A stretch of 64,000 bases of DNA from Phycisphaerales bacterium (GTDB taxonomy: Bacteria > Planctomycetota > Phycisphaerae > Phycisphaerales > UBA1924): positions 1-64,000 of the forward strand of contig JARGPA010000020.1 in NCBI GenBank assembly GCA_029213305.1, in the 5' to 3' direction. The translations under genes and the position numbers were made by a program. This document shows, piece by piece, positions 37,076-48,715 of this stretch; within the stretch, counting starts at the first letter, position 1, and each line of letters starts with the position of its first letter. The notes beneath the pieces were generated by a model that saw only the letters and a program-made list of their open reading frames with translations, did no database searches and was not told the origin of the DNA.

Positions 37076-37861
37076 CTAAGCAATCTGTCGAACATCACTG
37101 AGCAAACTCTCTTCGCTTGCTTCAATGCATTCGTCAGGTTCATTCTGCTCCATCCAAACGCTGTATCGTGAGTGAAGATCTTGTGCGATCTCTGCGTTGC
37201 TCATCCCAGAATCAGAATAGTCGATCGGATTCATTACACGCACACGAGTATTACTCCGAGTCCAAAGCGAATCCCAAGCATTGGGCGCTGCAGTCGGAGT
37301 TCCCTCGATCAAAACCGGAAGAACCCTCGCGCCTGATCGTTTCACAAGCACCCCAACTCCTGGAGCAAACTTGAGCAGTTGCTTCGCAGGACGCTCGATC
37401 TTCCCTTCAGGGAAGATCCCGATCACGCCACCCATATCAAGATGGGCGCGTGCTTTTCTGAGCCCGCTTCGTCCATGACGATTTCTCGCAACGAAGATCA
37501 CTCCGAGACAGTTCCACATCCAGTTGAGACCTTTGAGTCGCATGTCGTCAGCCATCAACCAACAGATTTTCGTAGGGACAGACAAACTCACAAGAATCGG
37601 ATCGACCCCGGCCGTGTGATTGCAAACTACAATCATCGGCCCCCCCAGATCATCAAACGCACCATCCTCGACTTCAACTTGTAAATCATGCATTCCGCGA
37701 GCATATCCATACCCGAACAAATACAATAATCCTTTAAATGGACCGAACGCTGGAATCCACTTTCGCCCATAGGCCATCCCAGCAAAAAAACAGACTAAAA
37801 AAGCCGTGATAATGCCCAAAATGACCCAAAAAGCGATTCCCATGCGTATTAATGTTAGCAA
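37076..37861 (-). CDS. 1-acyl-sn-glycerol-3-phosphate acyltransferase (PlsC-like)
   Basis: 261 residues (a second ATG six codons in is possible). An N-terminal helix (MGIAFWVILGIITAFLVCFF) anchors it in the membrane. The catalytic motif is H-x4-D, seen as NHTAGVD near residue 81; then FVARNRHGRSGLRKA and GGVIGIFPEGKIERP (motif III, FPEG), and VLPVLIEGTP (motif IV). It acylates lysophosphatidic acid in phospholipid synthesis. It is divergent from rarA with 105 bases between. The nearby gap holds the gene remnant described above. Confidence 0.92.
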   Translation of the reverse strand: MLTLIRMGIAFWVILGIITAFLVCFFAGMAYGRKWIPAFGPFKGLLYLFGYGYARGMHDLQVEVEDGAFDDLGGPMIVVCNHTAGVDPILVSLSVPTKICWLMADDMRLKGLNWMWNCLGVIFVARNRHGRSGLRKARAHLDMGGVIGIFPEGKIERPAKQLLKFAPGVGVLVKRSGARVLPVLIEGTPTAAPNAWDSLWTRSNTRVRVMNPIDYSDSGMSNAEIAQDLHSRYSVWMEQNEPDECIEASEESLLSDVRQIA

Positions 37862-37966
37862 TTACAAAGCTAGTGTTCCACATGCCTTATTAAAATATGG
37901 CATTTTCTCAACAATCTAATCACCCCATCCACTTATTCGTCTAACTCACACCCATACACTTCCCGT

Positions 37967-39502
37967 ATGGATGATCTCTGGAAGGCCAACAGACAAACCG
38001 CTGTAGACGCGATCGCCCCACTTGCGTCGAGAATCCGACCCACAACCCTCGATCAAATTGTCGGCCAAACACACCTTCTCGCCCCAGACAAACTCTTGCG
38101 ACGAATGATCGACGCAGACGCACTCACATCCGTCATCCTCCACGGCCCTCCAGGAACTGGAAAGACCACCCTCGCAGAAGTCATCGCAAAAGCAACCAAA
38201 CGAAGATTCATCCGTGAAAACGCCGCATCTGTAGGCGTGAAACGAATCCGTGAAATCATCGACGATGCATATCGAGTCCTCGGAGATTCTGGAAAACGCA
38301 CCATACTCTTCCTCGACGAAATCCATCGATTCTCAAAGTCACAACAAGATGTACTCCTCGCAGATGTCGAACGCGGATTGATCACACTGATTGGCGCAAC
38401 AACTGAGAACCCACTTTTCGCCGTCAACGCAGCACTCATCTCTCGCTCGACACTCTTTCGCCTCGAATCGCTTTCAGAACAAGAAACCGAAGAGCTCATC
38501 GAACGCGCACTTAGTAATTCACTCGCTTTTCCCAATCTCAACATCACAATCGACGACGACGCCAAACGCGTCTGGGCAATCAAATCCGAAGGCGACGCCC
38601 GCCGCGCCCTCACCGCACTCGAAGTCGCGATCGGATCATCAAAGGAGCAATCACATGGGATGGGATATCTTCGCCGAGATTCTGCACTGGATGATCGATC
38701 TGATCGTGGATCTCATCATGTGGATGTGGCCGTGGAGTCATCGCGACGACAAACAAACCAAGATGAGCAAACGACAAAATCGCAAACGGATCCGACAACG
38801 AAATCGTCAACAAAAATAGAACCAAAAGATCTCAGCAAACCTTCGATTCACATCGATAAGAAACTTGCAGAAGACTCCATCCAACAAAAAGTCGCAAACT
38901 ACGGCGACGACGGACACTACGACACAATCTCCGCGATGATCAAATCCATCAGAGGATCAGACCCCGACGCGGCCGTCTATTGGATCGCCAAAATGCTCGA
39001 CGCAGGAGAGGATCCTCGCTTCATCTGTCGTCGACTAGCAATCCTCGCATCAGAAGATATCGGAAACGCTGATCCGCGAGCGATCATGATCGCACAAGCC
39101 GCGTGGAACTTGGTTGAACGGATCGGGATGCCCGAAGCACGGATCACGATCTCTCAATGCGCTACCTATCTCGCGTGTTGCCCCAAATCAAACGCGGCCT
39201 ATGTCGCGATCGATACAGCGCTCGACGATGTCCGCAAAAACAGAGTGCTCCCAGTCCCGATCTATCTCCGAGACTCCAACACTTCGCCTCAAGCGAGCGA
39301 CGATGGGTCAGGACAACGAATCCGTGATATCGAAACTGAGAAATACGAATACTCTCATGCCACTGAGAACCAACTCACCGGCCAAGACTACCTAGGTGTG
39401 GACAAACAGTACTACGAACCCAAAGACGTCGGTAGCGAAAAAATTCTCAAAGCATACCTCGAAGAAGCAAGAGCGAAAAAAGATGCTCGTCGCAAGTCCT
39501 GA
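37967..39502 (+). CDS. rarA: Replication-associated recombination protein RarA (MgsA) with an unusual linker
   Basis: 511 residues; the E. coli homologue has about 447. Walker A GPPGTGKTTL at residues 60-69, Walker B TILFLDEIHRF at 112-122, sensor 1 GATTENP. The AAA lid and the tetramerisation domain with HYDTISAMIKSIRGSDPDAA and ILASEDIGNADP follow. RarA acts at stalled forks and with RecA. The odd part is the linker at about residues 225-295 (KEQSHGMGYLRRDSALDDRS and a Thr/Ser/Lys/Gln-rich tail). It is roughly 50 residues longer than in other RarA proteins and has no resemblance to the family. This stretch contains the separate out-of-frame ORF 38655..38819. Confidence 0.95.
   Translation: MDDLWKANRQTAVDAIAPLASRIRPTTLDQIVGQTHLLAPDKLLRRMIDADALTSVILHGPPGTGKTTLAEVIAKATKRRFIRENAASVGVKRIREIIDDAYRVLGDSGKRTILFLDEIHRFSKSQQDVLLADVERGLITLIGATTENPLFAVNAALISRSTLFRLESLSEQETEELIERALSNSLAFPNLNITIDDDAKRVWAIKSEGDARRALTALEVAIGSSKEQSHGMGYLRRDSALDDRSDRGSHHVDVAVESSRRQTNQDEQTTKSQTDPTTKSSTKIEPKDLSKPSIHIDKKLAEDSIQQKVANYGDDGHYDTISAMIKSIRGSDPDAAVYWIAKMLDAGEDPRFICRRLAILASEDIGNADPRAIMIAQAAWNLVERIGMPEARITISQCATYLACCPKSNAAYVAIDTALDDVRKNRVLPVPIYLRDSNTSPQASDDGSGQRIRDIETEKYEYSHATENQLTGQDYLGVDKQYYEPKDVGSEKILKAYLEEARAKKDARRKS
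38655..38819 (+). CDS. Out-of-frame small membrane-peptide ORF nested in rarA
   Basis: 54 codons in the +1 frame relative to rarA, ending in TAG at 38817. ATG is preceded by AAAGGAG with a seven-base spacer, better than most start sites in the window. The peptide starts MGWDIFAEILHWMIDLIVDL, continues IMWMWPW, and ends in a strongly basic tail (KRQNRKRIRQRNRQQK). Residues 5-27 form an amphipathic or membrane-seeking helix with five Trp residues. It lies within the low-complexity linker of RarA that other RarA proteins lack, so this stretch is coding in both frames or one frame is by-product. The product could be a membrane-active peptide. No homologue is known to me; expression is not shown. 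Confidence 0.4.
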   Translation: MGWDIFAEILHWMIDLIVDLIMWMWPWSHRDDKQTKMSKRQNRKRIRQRNRQQK

Positions 39503-39511
39503 GCTTGTGTC

Positions 39512-40897
39512 TTATGGACAACCTGCGATATAAGAACTGATAAAATCGCTGACATCAAAGAAGTTGTATCGCCCGTCATTTGTAAAGTCCGCCGCTCGAT
39601 CTCCATCCATTAGCGCTTCCATGAACTCGCTGACATCAATGTAGTTGAGCGTACCATCTCCATTGAGATCCGCTTCACAAATCTGTGGAGCAGTAAACAC
39701 ATACGCCGACCCCGAGTTGATCCCGTAACTGTCGTCATAAACCGCACTCACTACGACTCGACCCTCAAAGATATCGATCGATCTCCCGAAGACATCTTCC
39801 GGCGCGCCATCGCTTGGTAAAAGCTTTGCGATCTGTTTCCCTGTAGATGCACGAAAGAGATACGCCGATCCAGACCTGATCCCAAAATCGTTATCCTGAG
39901 GAGCTCCAACGGCGATAATCCCATCAGAAATTGCAACACAAGATCCGAAAATGTCATGCGCATCTGCATCGTCTGCGTGTATTTTATCAAGCTGCTCGCC
40001 GCTATACGCATCAAAGATATAAACCGCGCCCGAGTGATATGCGCTGTCATCGTCACCGAATGCACCGACTACGAGAAGCCCGTCTTCAAGCGCAACAGAG
40101 CAACCAAAGAAATCTCGACTCTCGCCGTCTTCTGGAGAAATCTTTTGAATAAGCAATCCGCTCATCGCGTCATAGACATGAACCGATCCCGACCATTCGC
40201 CGCGTACACTATCCCGAGTTGCACCAATCGCGATGAGTCCGTCCGAGACCGCGACCGTTTCACCGAATTGACAACCTTCCGTTTCATCAACCGGAAATAC
40301 TTTTTGGATAGACAAACCCGAATCAACATCGAAGACAAATCCTGACCCTGAATCATTTCCCTGATCATTGTCCCAAAGTGCGCCGACACCGATCACTCCA
40401 TCAGACATTGAGATATCCGACCCAACACCGTAAGCACCATTTTGCCCTTGTCTCTCCTCATCAGTGAGTACCCAGATCTCCTCGCCGCTCAATCTATCAA
40501 ACAAGAAAACCGCTCCGCGTCGATAACCATTGAGACCCCAGTTATCGAGATTCGTAAACGCTGCGCCAACCGCAACAACATCTCCATCGATATCGATCGA
40601 ATTGCCGAACTCCATTTCAAAATGACCAAGGCTCGGAAGAAGTTTAAAAGTCATCTCACCGGTATTTAAATCAAACAGATACGCTGATCCCGAAGCATCA
40701 CCTAGATCGTCATCGAGAATCGCCCCGACCGCAACTGTGTCGCCTGAGATCGCAACGGACGCTCCGAAGATATCACGTTGAACCTGCTCAGGAACATTGA
40801 GTCTCATGTCCTCATTGATTACTTGTCCTATTGCAGGGTTTGAGCAGAACAATGCTGACACAACGATCGGACAAGACAAGTGATTCATATAGAACAT
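39512..40897 (-). CDS. Secreted beta-propeller protein with C-terminal dockerin-like repeats
   Basis: 461 residues from the ATG at 40895-40897, chosen for AAGGAG six bases upstream and the signal peptide (HLSCPIVVSALFCSNPAIGQ). The body repeats the pattern IFGASVAISGDTVAVGAxxDDDLG and GSAYLFDxxTG about seven times, a propeller as in the gene at 35266. The C-terminus has two Asp/Asn loops (ADLNGDGTLNYIDVSEFMEA and ADFTNDGRYNFFDVSDFISS) and ends AGCP. It is a dockerin-like, Gly-Cys-terminated anchor. The two propeller genes are the same length after start correction and flank plsC and rarA; they probably arose by duplication. Ligand unknown. Confidence 0.9.
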   Translation of the reverse strand: MFYMNHLSCPIVVSALFCSNPAIGQVINEDMRLNVPEQVQRDIFGASVAISGDTVAVGAILDDDLGDASGSAYLFDLNTGEMTFKLLPSLGHFEMEFGNSIDIDGDVVAVGAAFTNLDNWGLNGYRRGAVFLFDRLSGEEIWVLTDEERQGQNGAYGVGSDISMSDGVIGVGALWDNDQGNDSGSGFVFDVDSGLSIQKVFPVDETEGCQFGETVAVSDGLIAIGATRDSVRGEWSGSVHVYDAMSGLLIQKISPEDGESRDFFGCSVALEDGLLVVGAFGDDDSAYHSGAVYIFDAYSGEQLDKIHADDADAHDIFGSCVAISDGIIAVGAPQDNDFGIRSGSAYLFRASTGKQIAKLLPSDGAPEDVFGRSIDIFEGRVVVSAVYDDSYGINSGSAYVFTAPQICEADLNGDGTLNYIDVSEFMEALMDGDRAADFTNDGRYNFFDVSDFISSYIAGCP

Positions 40898-41119
40898 GTG
40901 CGTCTCCTTGAATGATTTAATAAACATAATGTGAACTATCAATGATCGGAATATTACACACATCTAATACATTAAATTCTATATTCTATATGATACAACT
41001 CATAAACCAACGGCCGTATGTTAGAACCGCCCTCAAATTGACCTGCTCCCCCCGATTTGTAAACCAGATACAAACACTCTTCGAATATTTTGCAATAACG
41101 AGCCCCCCTATCATCCCTC

Positions 41120-41752
41120 GTGCCCAACTACCCATCCAAACTCGATCTGCGAAAGAAAATGAAACAGCGCCTTTCGCTTGTCTCTATAGACAACCGCATC
41201 ATCGCAGCAAATCAAATCCAAGAACAGATAATCGCTTCTGAGATCTACCAATCCGCAACGACGATCCTCGCATATGCTTCACTCCCTTCTGAACTGGATC
41301 TTGATCCGTTCATCACACAAGCTCTCTCAGATAACAAATGCATCTGTGTCCCACAGATTGATTGGGACTCCAAATCAATGCAACCCGCTCGGATCTCAAA
41401 TCTGGATACGGATCTAGACATCGGCCGATACGATGTCAGGGCACCCACCCAAGCGTGCCCGTTGGTGGATAGAAAAAACATTGACCTTATCCTCGTCCCA
41501 GGGCTCGCCTTTGATCAAAACGGGCATCGCCTAGGCCGCGGAGCAGGGTTCTACGATCGATTCATCGATTCCATCCCAAATGCAAACCGCCCCCCACTCG
41601 TCGGCGTATGCTTCGGGTGTCAGATTGTGCCCAAGGTACCAACCGAATCGCACGATCACCAAATGGATTTCGTTTTGAGCGAGCAAGGATTCCTCGATCT
41701 CAAAGCACAATGCAGTTCCAAAGACAGAGGAAACACGGATGAGCCTGCCTAG
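41120..41752 (+). CDS. 5-formyltetrahydrofolate cyclo-ligase
   Basis: 210 residues from a GTG start at 41120, which gives the N-terminal KLDLRKKMKQRL helix of the family (an ATG at 41159 would cut it). It uses ATP to turn 5-formyl-THF into 5,10-methenyl-THF, a folate-salvage step. Family marks: AYASLPSELDLDPFI, the ATP/Mg loop GHRLGRGAGFYDRFID near residue 133 and VGVCFGCQIVPKVPTESHD with the nearby His. The last 14 bases overlap the following L,D-transpeptidase gene, so translation of the two is probably coupled. Confidence 0.9.
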   Translation: MPNYPSKLDLRKKMKQRLSLVSIDNRIIAANQIQEQIIASEIYQSATTILAYASLPSELDLDPFITQALSDNKCICVPQIDWDSKSMQPARISNLDTDLDIGRYDVRAPTQACPLVDRKNIDLILVPGLAFDQNGHRLGRGAGFYDRFIDSIPNANRPPLVGVCFGCQIVPKVPTESHDHQMDFVLSEQGFLDLKAQCSSKDRGNTDEPA

Positions 41753-43028
41753 CCAATCTTCAAGAAACGCAACAAGATCATCACAGGTTCACTACCGCAG
41801 ATCGAGCGGCGGCCCGATGAAGAAAATCGTCACCGCCATCGTTGTCATCGCCGTCGTATTCCTCGTCTGGTACACACTCATACGCCCACAAGCAAACAAG
41901 CTCAACGCTGATTCAAATGCAAACGAGCAACAAAACTCCGCACTCGACAACTCATCGAATCTGAATGAGGATGCAAATCAACCAATCGTCATCAACAACG
42001 CTCCAGAATCAAACAATCGACCACTACCTGGCGCAGGAACTCGACCTGACCCATCACAAGAGATTGATCGAGTCCTCGATCAAAGAAACCCGAATCAGAT
42101 CGACTCTACAATCGCGAACAACTCAAACGCAACAAACCCCAATAGTACTGACGACATACTCTCCGCCGCTGCAGAACAAGCAAATCGACAATCGAGAGAT
42201 AACCCTCGAACAACTCCCCAAGAACAATCAACATCTTCAGGCTCCCCTGCAGGTATCCGTCTCCAACTCGACTCCGCCCGCAGACTGATCGCCGAGAACA
42301 ATCGAGTGCAAGCTCGTAAACTTCTCTCTCAAACCCTACTCAATGCAAACATTTCATCTTCAGAAGCTCAATACCTTCGCGATGAACTCACAATGATCAA
42401 CAATCAACTCCTCTTTAGTCCTGTAGTTGATCCCAAAGACAGAATGTGCGAAACCTACAAAATCCAATCTGGAGACTCACTCTCCAAGATTGCTTCACGA
42501 CGAGAACTTGCAACCCACTGGAAGCTCATCGCTCGAATCAACCAAATTGCGGACCCTTCTAAGATCAGACTCGGACAAAACCTCAAACTCGTCCGAGGCC
42601 CATTCCACGCCGTCGTGCACAAGAGTGAACACCGTCTGGATCTATTCCATGGTTCACCAAACAATCCAGAATCCTGGCTCTACATCCGTTCATTCGATGT
42701 TGGTCTCGGTTCAAACGACGGCACCCCAATCGGAGACTTCGTCGTCTCTGCAAACAAACTCGAAAACCCAGGATGGGTAAACCCACGAGACGCGAAAGAA
42801 CAGTATCTCGCAGACGATCCTGCAAACCCGATCGGAGAATACTGGATCGGACTCACCGGGGTAGGACAATATGCGTCCCTCACTTCCCTAGGAATCCACG
42901 GCACAATCGATCAAGACTCAATCGGAGGCAACCAATCAATGGGTTGCGTCCGACTCGCAAAAGGAGACATCGACACTGTCTTCGAGTTCCTCGCAGAACA
43001 CATCTCACGAGTCCTTATCAAACCTTAA
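41739..43028 (+). CDS. LysM domain L,D-transpeptidase
   Basis: 429 residues; starts at 41739 inside the folate gene, but the ATG at 41817 (MKKIVTAIVVIAVVFLVWYT) is also possible since it begins just before the membrane helix. After a long Asn/Gln/Ser-rich spacer (residues about 55-160) comes a LysM repeat, YKIQSGDSLSKIASRRELAT, which binds peptidoglycan. The YkuD catalytic domain ends with GIHGTIDQDSIGGNQSMGCV and R: His and Cys of the HGx-SMGC(V/I)R motif are present. Such enzymes make 3-3 cross-links or attach proteins to peptidoglycan. Planctomycetes do have peptidoglycan, so the role is plausible. Confidence 0.93.
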   Translation: MSLPSQSSRNATRSSQVHYRRSSGGPMKKIVTAIVVIAVVFLVWYTLIRPQANKLNADSNANEQQNSALDNSSNLNEDANQPIVINNAPESNNRPLPGAGTRPDPSQEIDRVLDQRNPNQIDSTIANNSNATNPNSTDDILSAAAEQANRQSRDNPRTTPQEQSTSSGSPAGIRLQLDSARRLIAENNRVQARKLLSQTLLNANISSSEAQYLRDELTMINNQLLFSPVVDPKDRMCETYKIQSGDSLSKIASRRELATHWKLIARINQIADPSKIRLGQNLKLVRGPFHAVVHKSEHRLDLFHGSPNNPESWLYIRSFDVGLGSNDGTPIGDFVVSANKLENPGWVNPRDAKEQYLADDPANPIGEYWIGLTGVGQYASLTSLGIHGTIDQDSIGGNQSMGCVRLAKGDIDTVFEFLAEHISRVLIKP

Positions 43029-43047
43029 CGCCCGCGCGATCCATCTA

Positions 43048-44088
43048 TCATTCACCAAGCGAACTCATCGAAACCGGTGGAGTTGGCTCATCCGTACGCG
43101 ATGCCTGAATCAATCTCTGTGCAAATATCCGACGATTCAACACCAACGGAATCGCGAAGTAAGTTGGAGTGAAATCCTCTGGAAATGATTGTCCGTGCGG
43201 CCAACGCTTTGCTTGCACAAGTATGGGCAATGCTTCTCCGACTGCTCGTTCTGGTTCTAACGAGATTATGTATCCACCAAAGTCGACACATACTCCAACT
43301 TTTCTTAGATCAAAGCTCTCTACTTTTGCTGCTCCAGAACCCAAGAACCCATATCGAAAAACATCAACTTGTCCTGGTACCAATCGGATATACACCGGCC
43401 AAATAACCTCCGCGATTACCACGCCTCCCAATAACATCAATCCAGTAAGTGCATACCCCATAATCCCGATCGAGTCGAGCAACCCACGCCATCCCCCAAA
43501 GAGAAATGTCAACGCATATGAGACAGCAAACCCGACTACGACACACATGATTGCACTAGTCCACCAATAAACTCGATCTCTTTTTACCCCAAACCATGGG
43601 CGAATGACCAAGGGTTCAACACCGCCGCGAACCAGAGTGAGTTCATCCTCAGTAACTTTCTCTTCTTCGCGAAGAGCCCCTTCCGACGCGAGTTGCACCC
43701 AACGATGGACTCTCAAGTCCCTCTGCTTTTGGGGAATAACAACCCGAACCCGATACCGAGAATCGCTCTCGTTCTTAAAGTAACTTCCTTGATTCCGATT
43801 AGCTTTGTTGATTCTGGTTAAGAACAACAATCCCAATGCCACAAAGATCACTGAGATGACTCCTGCAAAGACTCCTGCGACCCAAGGAGCAACTCCAAAC
43901 CAGTTCCGAAGAACAAAGAATCCAAGGATCGGAACAATCATCATCGCGGCAAATACCTGAGTCCCTACGAGCCCGATGACCATCCCCGCAGACCCGGTCC
44001 CTGCAAACTCAACCCCAGGCTTAGAGCAGACAAACAAACCTCGCTCAAAATCAGCGTTTTCATCTTTATTTTCAGTATTATTCGCCAA
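43048..44088 (-). CDS. Unknown integral membrane protein
   Basis: 346 residues from a TTG at 44086-44088 preceded by GGAGGGG; the frame runs on upstream without a better start. Four to five hydrophobic segments are visible: FAAMMIVPILGFFVL, WVAGVFAGVISVIFVALGLLF, VYWWTSAIMCVVVGFAVSYA and IGIMGYALTGLMLLGGVVIA. Between the pairs is a cytoplasmic charged region with a beta-rich part, and the C-terminus (about 100 residues) looks like a PH-like fold of the YdbS kind (IRLVPGQVDVFRYGFLGSGA). No family is firmly recognised. It faces gyrB divergently, with about 190 bases between them. Confidence 0.72.
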   Translation of the reverse strand: MANNTENKDENADFERGLFVCSKPGVEFAGTGSAGMVIGLVGTQVFAAMMIVPILGFFVLRNWFGVAPWVAGVFAGVISVIFVALGLLFLTRINKANRNQGSYFKNESDSRYRVRVVIPQKQRDLRVHRWVQLASEGALREEEKVTEDELTLVRGGVEPLVIRPWFGVKRDRVYWWTSAIMCVVVGFAVSYALTFLFGGWRGLLDSIGIMGYALTGLMLLGGVVIAEVIWPVYIRLVPGQVDVFRYGFLGSGAAKVESFDLRKVGVCVDFGGYIISLEPERAVGEALPILVQAKRWPHGQSFPEDFTPTYFAIPLVLNRRIFAQRLIQASRTDEPTPPVSMSSLGE

Positions 44089-44216
44089 CTGACCCCTCCG
44101 AGTTCGAGCCCAAGTTTGTGCTCCCAAAAACAAGCAAAACTACCCCTGCGCTCCTATGATTCAACACCAGAAATCGGGACGAAAACCGTTCCTCACAAAC
44201 AAGATACCACACATGA

Positions 44217-46886
<2,670 letters not shown>

Positions 46887-46908
46887 TCCACCAAGAGATT
46901 ATAAACCT

Positions 46909-46939
46909 AAAGAGCGTCCGAGTTTTCGGACGCTCTTTT
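46909..46939 (+). terminator. Rho-independent terminator after gyrB
   Basis: Perfect 12-base stem (AAGAGCGTCCGA) with a four-base loop and TTTT run, 23 bases after the gyrB stop. Confidence 0.92.
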
Positions 46940-47082
46940 CTATCTGCGCTATCCATGCCTGTTATTTCATCATCTTTTCAACACTTCTTAAATACCCAAA
47001 CACTACTCACAAGCACGCCCCAAATTGATTCGATAGAACAGTGGGAAATCACTCCATTCTCTAGGATAAAACTGAGGACACG

Positions 47083-48213
47083 ATGAGTAACAAGAACGCT
47101 AAGATGAATACCATTCGCCTCGGACAACACGAGTTACATAAACTGCTCGAACAATACGACAAAGATCAACCTGATAATCAGTTCCCGGATCGCGAGTTCG
47201 TCCGTTGGTCATTCCGTGTTGAGTCCGTTGATCTAACTATCGAACACTCAACAGGTTCCAAAGTCACCCTCGCTGTTGCAACCCGAAACATCTCAAGAGG
47301 CGGCATCTCTGTACTCCACTCCGCGTTCATCCATACCGGGAGCCCATGCGTTGTCACACTCAATCTTCCAGGTGGTAAGAAAGAGTTTGTGCCTGGTAAA
47401 ATCGTTCGATGCAACCATCTGCAAGGCCGAGTCCATGAGATTGGTATCGCGTTCAATGAACAAGTCTCAACCAAAGATCTCCTCGGACTTGATCCACTCA
47501 ATGAAGCATACTCCCTTGAACGAGTTGAACCCGATCGTTTACACGGATCAACGCTCGTCGTTACTTCTACAGATTTAGATCGTGACTTGATCCTCATGTT
47601 CCTCGAGGACACAAACCTTGATTTGAGCACCGCCGACACTGTCGAAACTGCACTCTCCAGGGCAAAAAAAGGTGCAGACCTGATCTTGACTGATTTTCAT
47701 CTTGAAGATGGTTCAGGCCCCGAGCTAATCCATGCCTTGCGCAAAGAAGGCTGTGAAATGCCTGTCATTATTATGACTTCAGATAAATCCGAAACCGCAC
47801 TCGATGCAGTTAGGGACGCAGAAGCTGCAGGTATATTGTCAAAACCGATCACCAAAGACCGACTCCTTCAAGCATTCGCTGAGTTCCTTCACGCCGATGG
47901 CGACGGCGGCCCACTCTTCTCCGAACTGGGAAATGACAACCCTGCTTTCCCATTACTCGGAAAGTTTCTTACAGATGTCACACGGATGGCGCTCGATCTT
48001 GAAAAAGCACTTCGTGATAATGATGAAGAAACTTGCATCAAAATCTGTCGAACACTCTGCGGCACCGCTTCCCCACTCGGGTTCCCATCAATCTCAGAGT
48101 TTGCGATCGCTGCAGAAACAAAAATCTCAACGAAAGGTTGCAAGGAAGCATCAAATGAGATTCGTTCACTCATCGTCGCTTGCAGAAGAATCAAGTCAAA
48201 GCCCGCTGCGTAA
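47083..48213 (+). CDS. PilZ - receiver protein with degenerate Hpt-like C-terminus
   Basis: 376 residues, GAGG before the ATG. Residues about 35-135 form a PilZ domain with both c-di-GMP motifs intact: R41-x3-R45 and N69-x-S71-x2-G74. Residues about 155-270 form a receiver domain: phosphoacceptor Asp204 in ILTDFHLEDG, MTSD and Lys254 in LSKP. The last 85 residues form a helical bundle resembling Hpt, but the phosphorylatable His in the HTLKG motif is replaced by Arg (ICRTLCGTASPLG, about 321-333). So it may bind without relaying phosphate. The hybrid kinase 500 bases downstream is a likely partner. It probably connects c-di-GMP sensing with phosphorylation. Confidence 0.9.
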   Translation: MSNKNAKMNTIRLGQHELHKLLEQYDKDQPDNQFPDREFVRWSFRVESVDLTIEHSTGSKVTLAVATRNISRGGISVLHSAFIHTGSPCVVTLNLPGGKKEFVPGKIVRCNHLQGRVHEIGIAFNEQVSTKDLLGLDPLNEAYSLERVEPDRLHGSTLVVTSTDLDRDLILMFLEDTNLDLSTADTVETALSRAKKGADLILTDFHLEDGSGPELIHALRKEGCEMPVIIMTSDKSETALDAVRDAEAAGILSKPITKDRLLQAFAEFLHADGDGGPLFSELGNDNPAFPLLGKFLTDVTRMALDLEKALRDNDEETCIKICRTLCGTASPLGFPSISEFAIAAETKISTKGCKEASNEIRSLIVACRRIKSKPAA

Positions 48214-48715
48214 ACATCCCGAACTCGCCCGCTTTACTCCAACATTGAGTCTTCAAGACATCAATCTTCAGAGTTGAACCCACATTGAATCCGTTCCTAT
48301 TTGAAGACACAAAATACCCTGATAGATATCTTCAATGGGATCCGATCGAGCAAATCGAACACAAACGAAAAGTCAGCAAAACTCACTGAGATTGAGTTCC
48401 ACTGTCTATCACCAGATCTTCAACTCAATGTCAACTCAACTACGCATCGGGATCTCATCCTTATCGCTGTTTCACGCGTCTCGAGTATCTCGAATGTCTG
48501 TGACGAAAATCGCCATATCAGGGGATCTCTCTGCATAATCGTACGAGTTAGACAGAATCTGTCTCCTCTGTGCGACCAAAAAAGCAGGTTAACGCCCAGA
48601 TAACCCTTACTAGATCACCATTTCTCGCTTGATATCACTCTCAATATCACCGATACCTGTGTTGGACACATTGTCCATCATGAGATGATAACTTCAAAGA
48701 TGAGTTTCTAGTGTA
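48214..48715 (+). other. Gap of about 500 bases without a convincing gene
   Basis: No tRNA, clear promoter or recognisable gene. The plus strand has a 100-codon frame starting TTG at 48301 without a proper ribosome site. The minus strand has a frame from about 48534 to 48298 interrupted once by TGA. Neither has a clear protein signature. An A/T-rich spacer with short repeats (CTCGAGACGCG near 48475) is all that can be said. Confidence 0.4.

Noticed and set aside
38391-38654. Upstream continuation of the nested rarA frame as one 142-codon gene
   Set aside because: The upstream codons overlap conserved RarA sequence, have Ser/Ser-rich shadow composition and no ribosome site; only the part from 38655 has its own start.
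37967-39502. A frameshift or assembly error in rarA as the reason for the odd linker
   Set aside because: The frame returns exactly to conserved RarA on both sides without a net shift, and no indel is needed.
48301-48603. 100-codon plus-strand frame between the PilZ and kinase genes
   Set aside because: TTG start without a ribosome site, no signature and Ser/Arg-rich low complexity; not supported.
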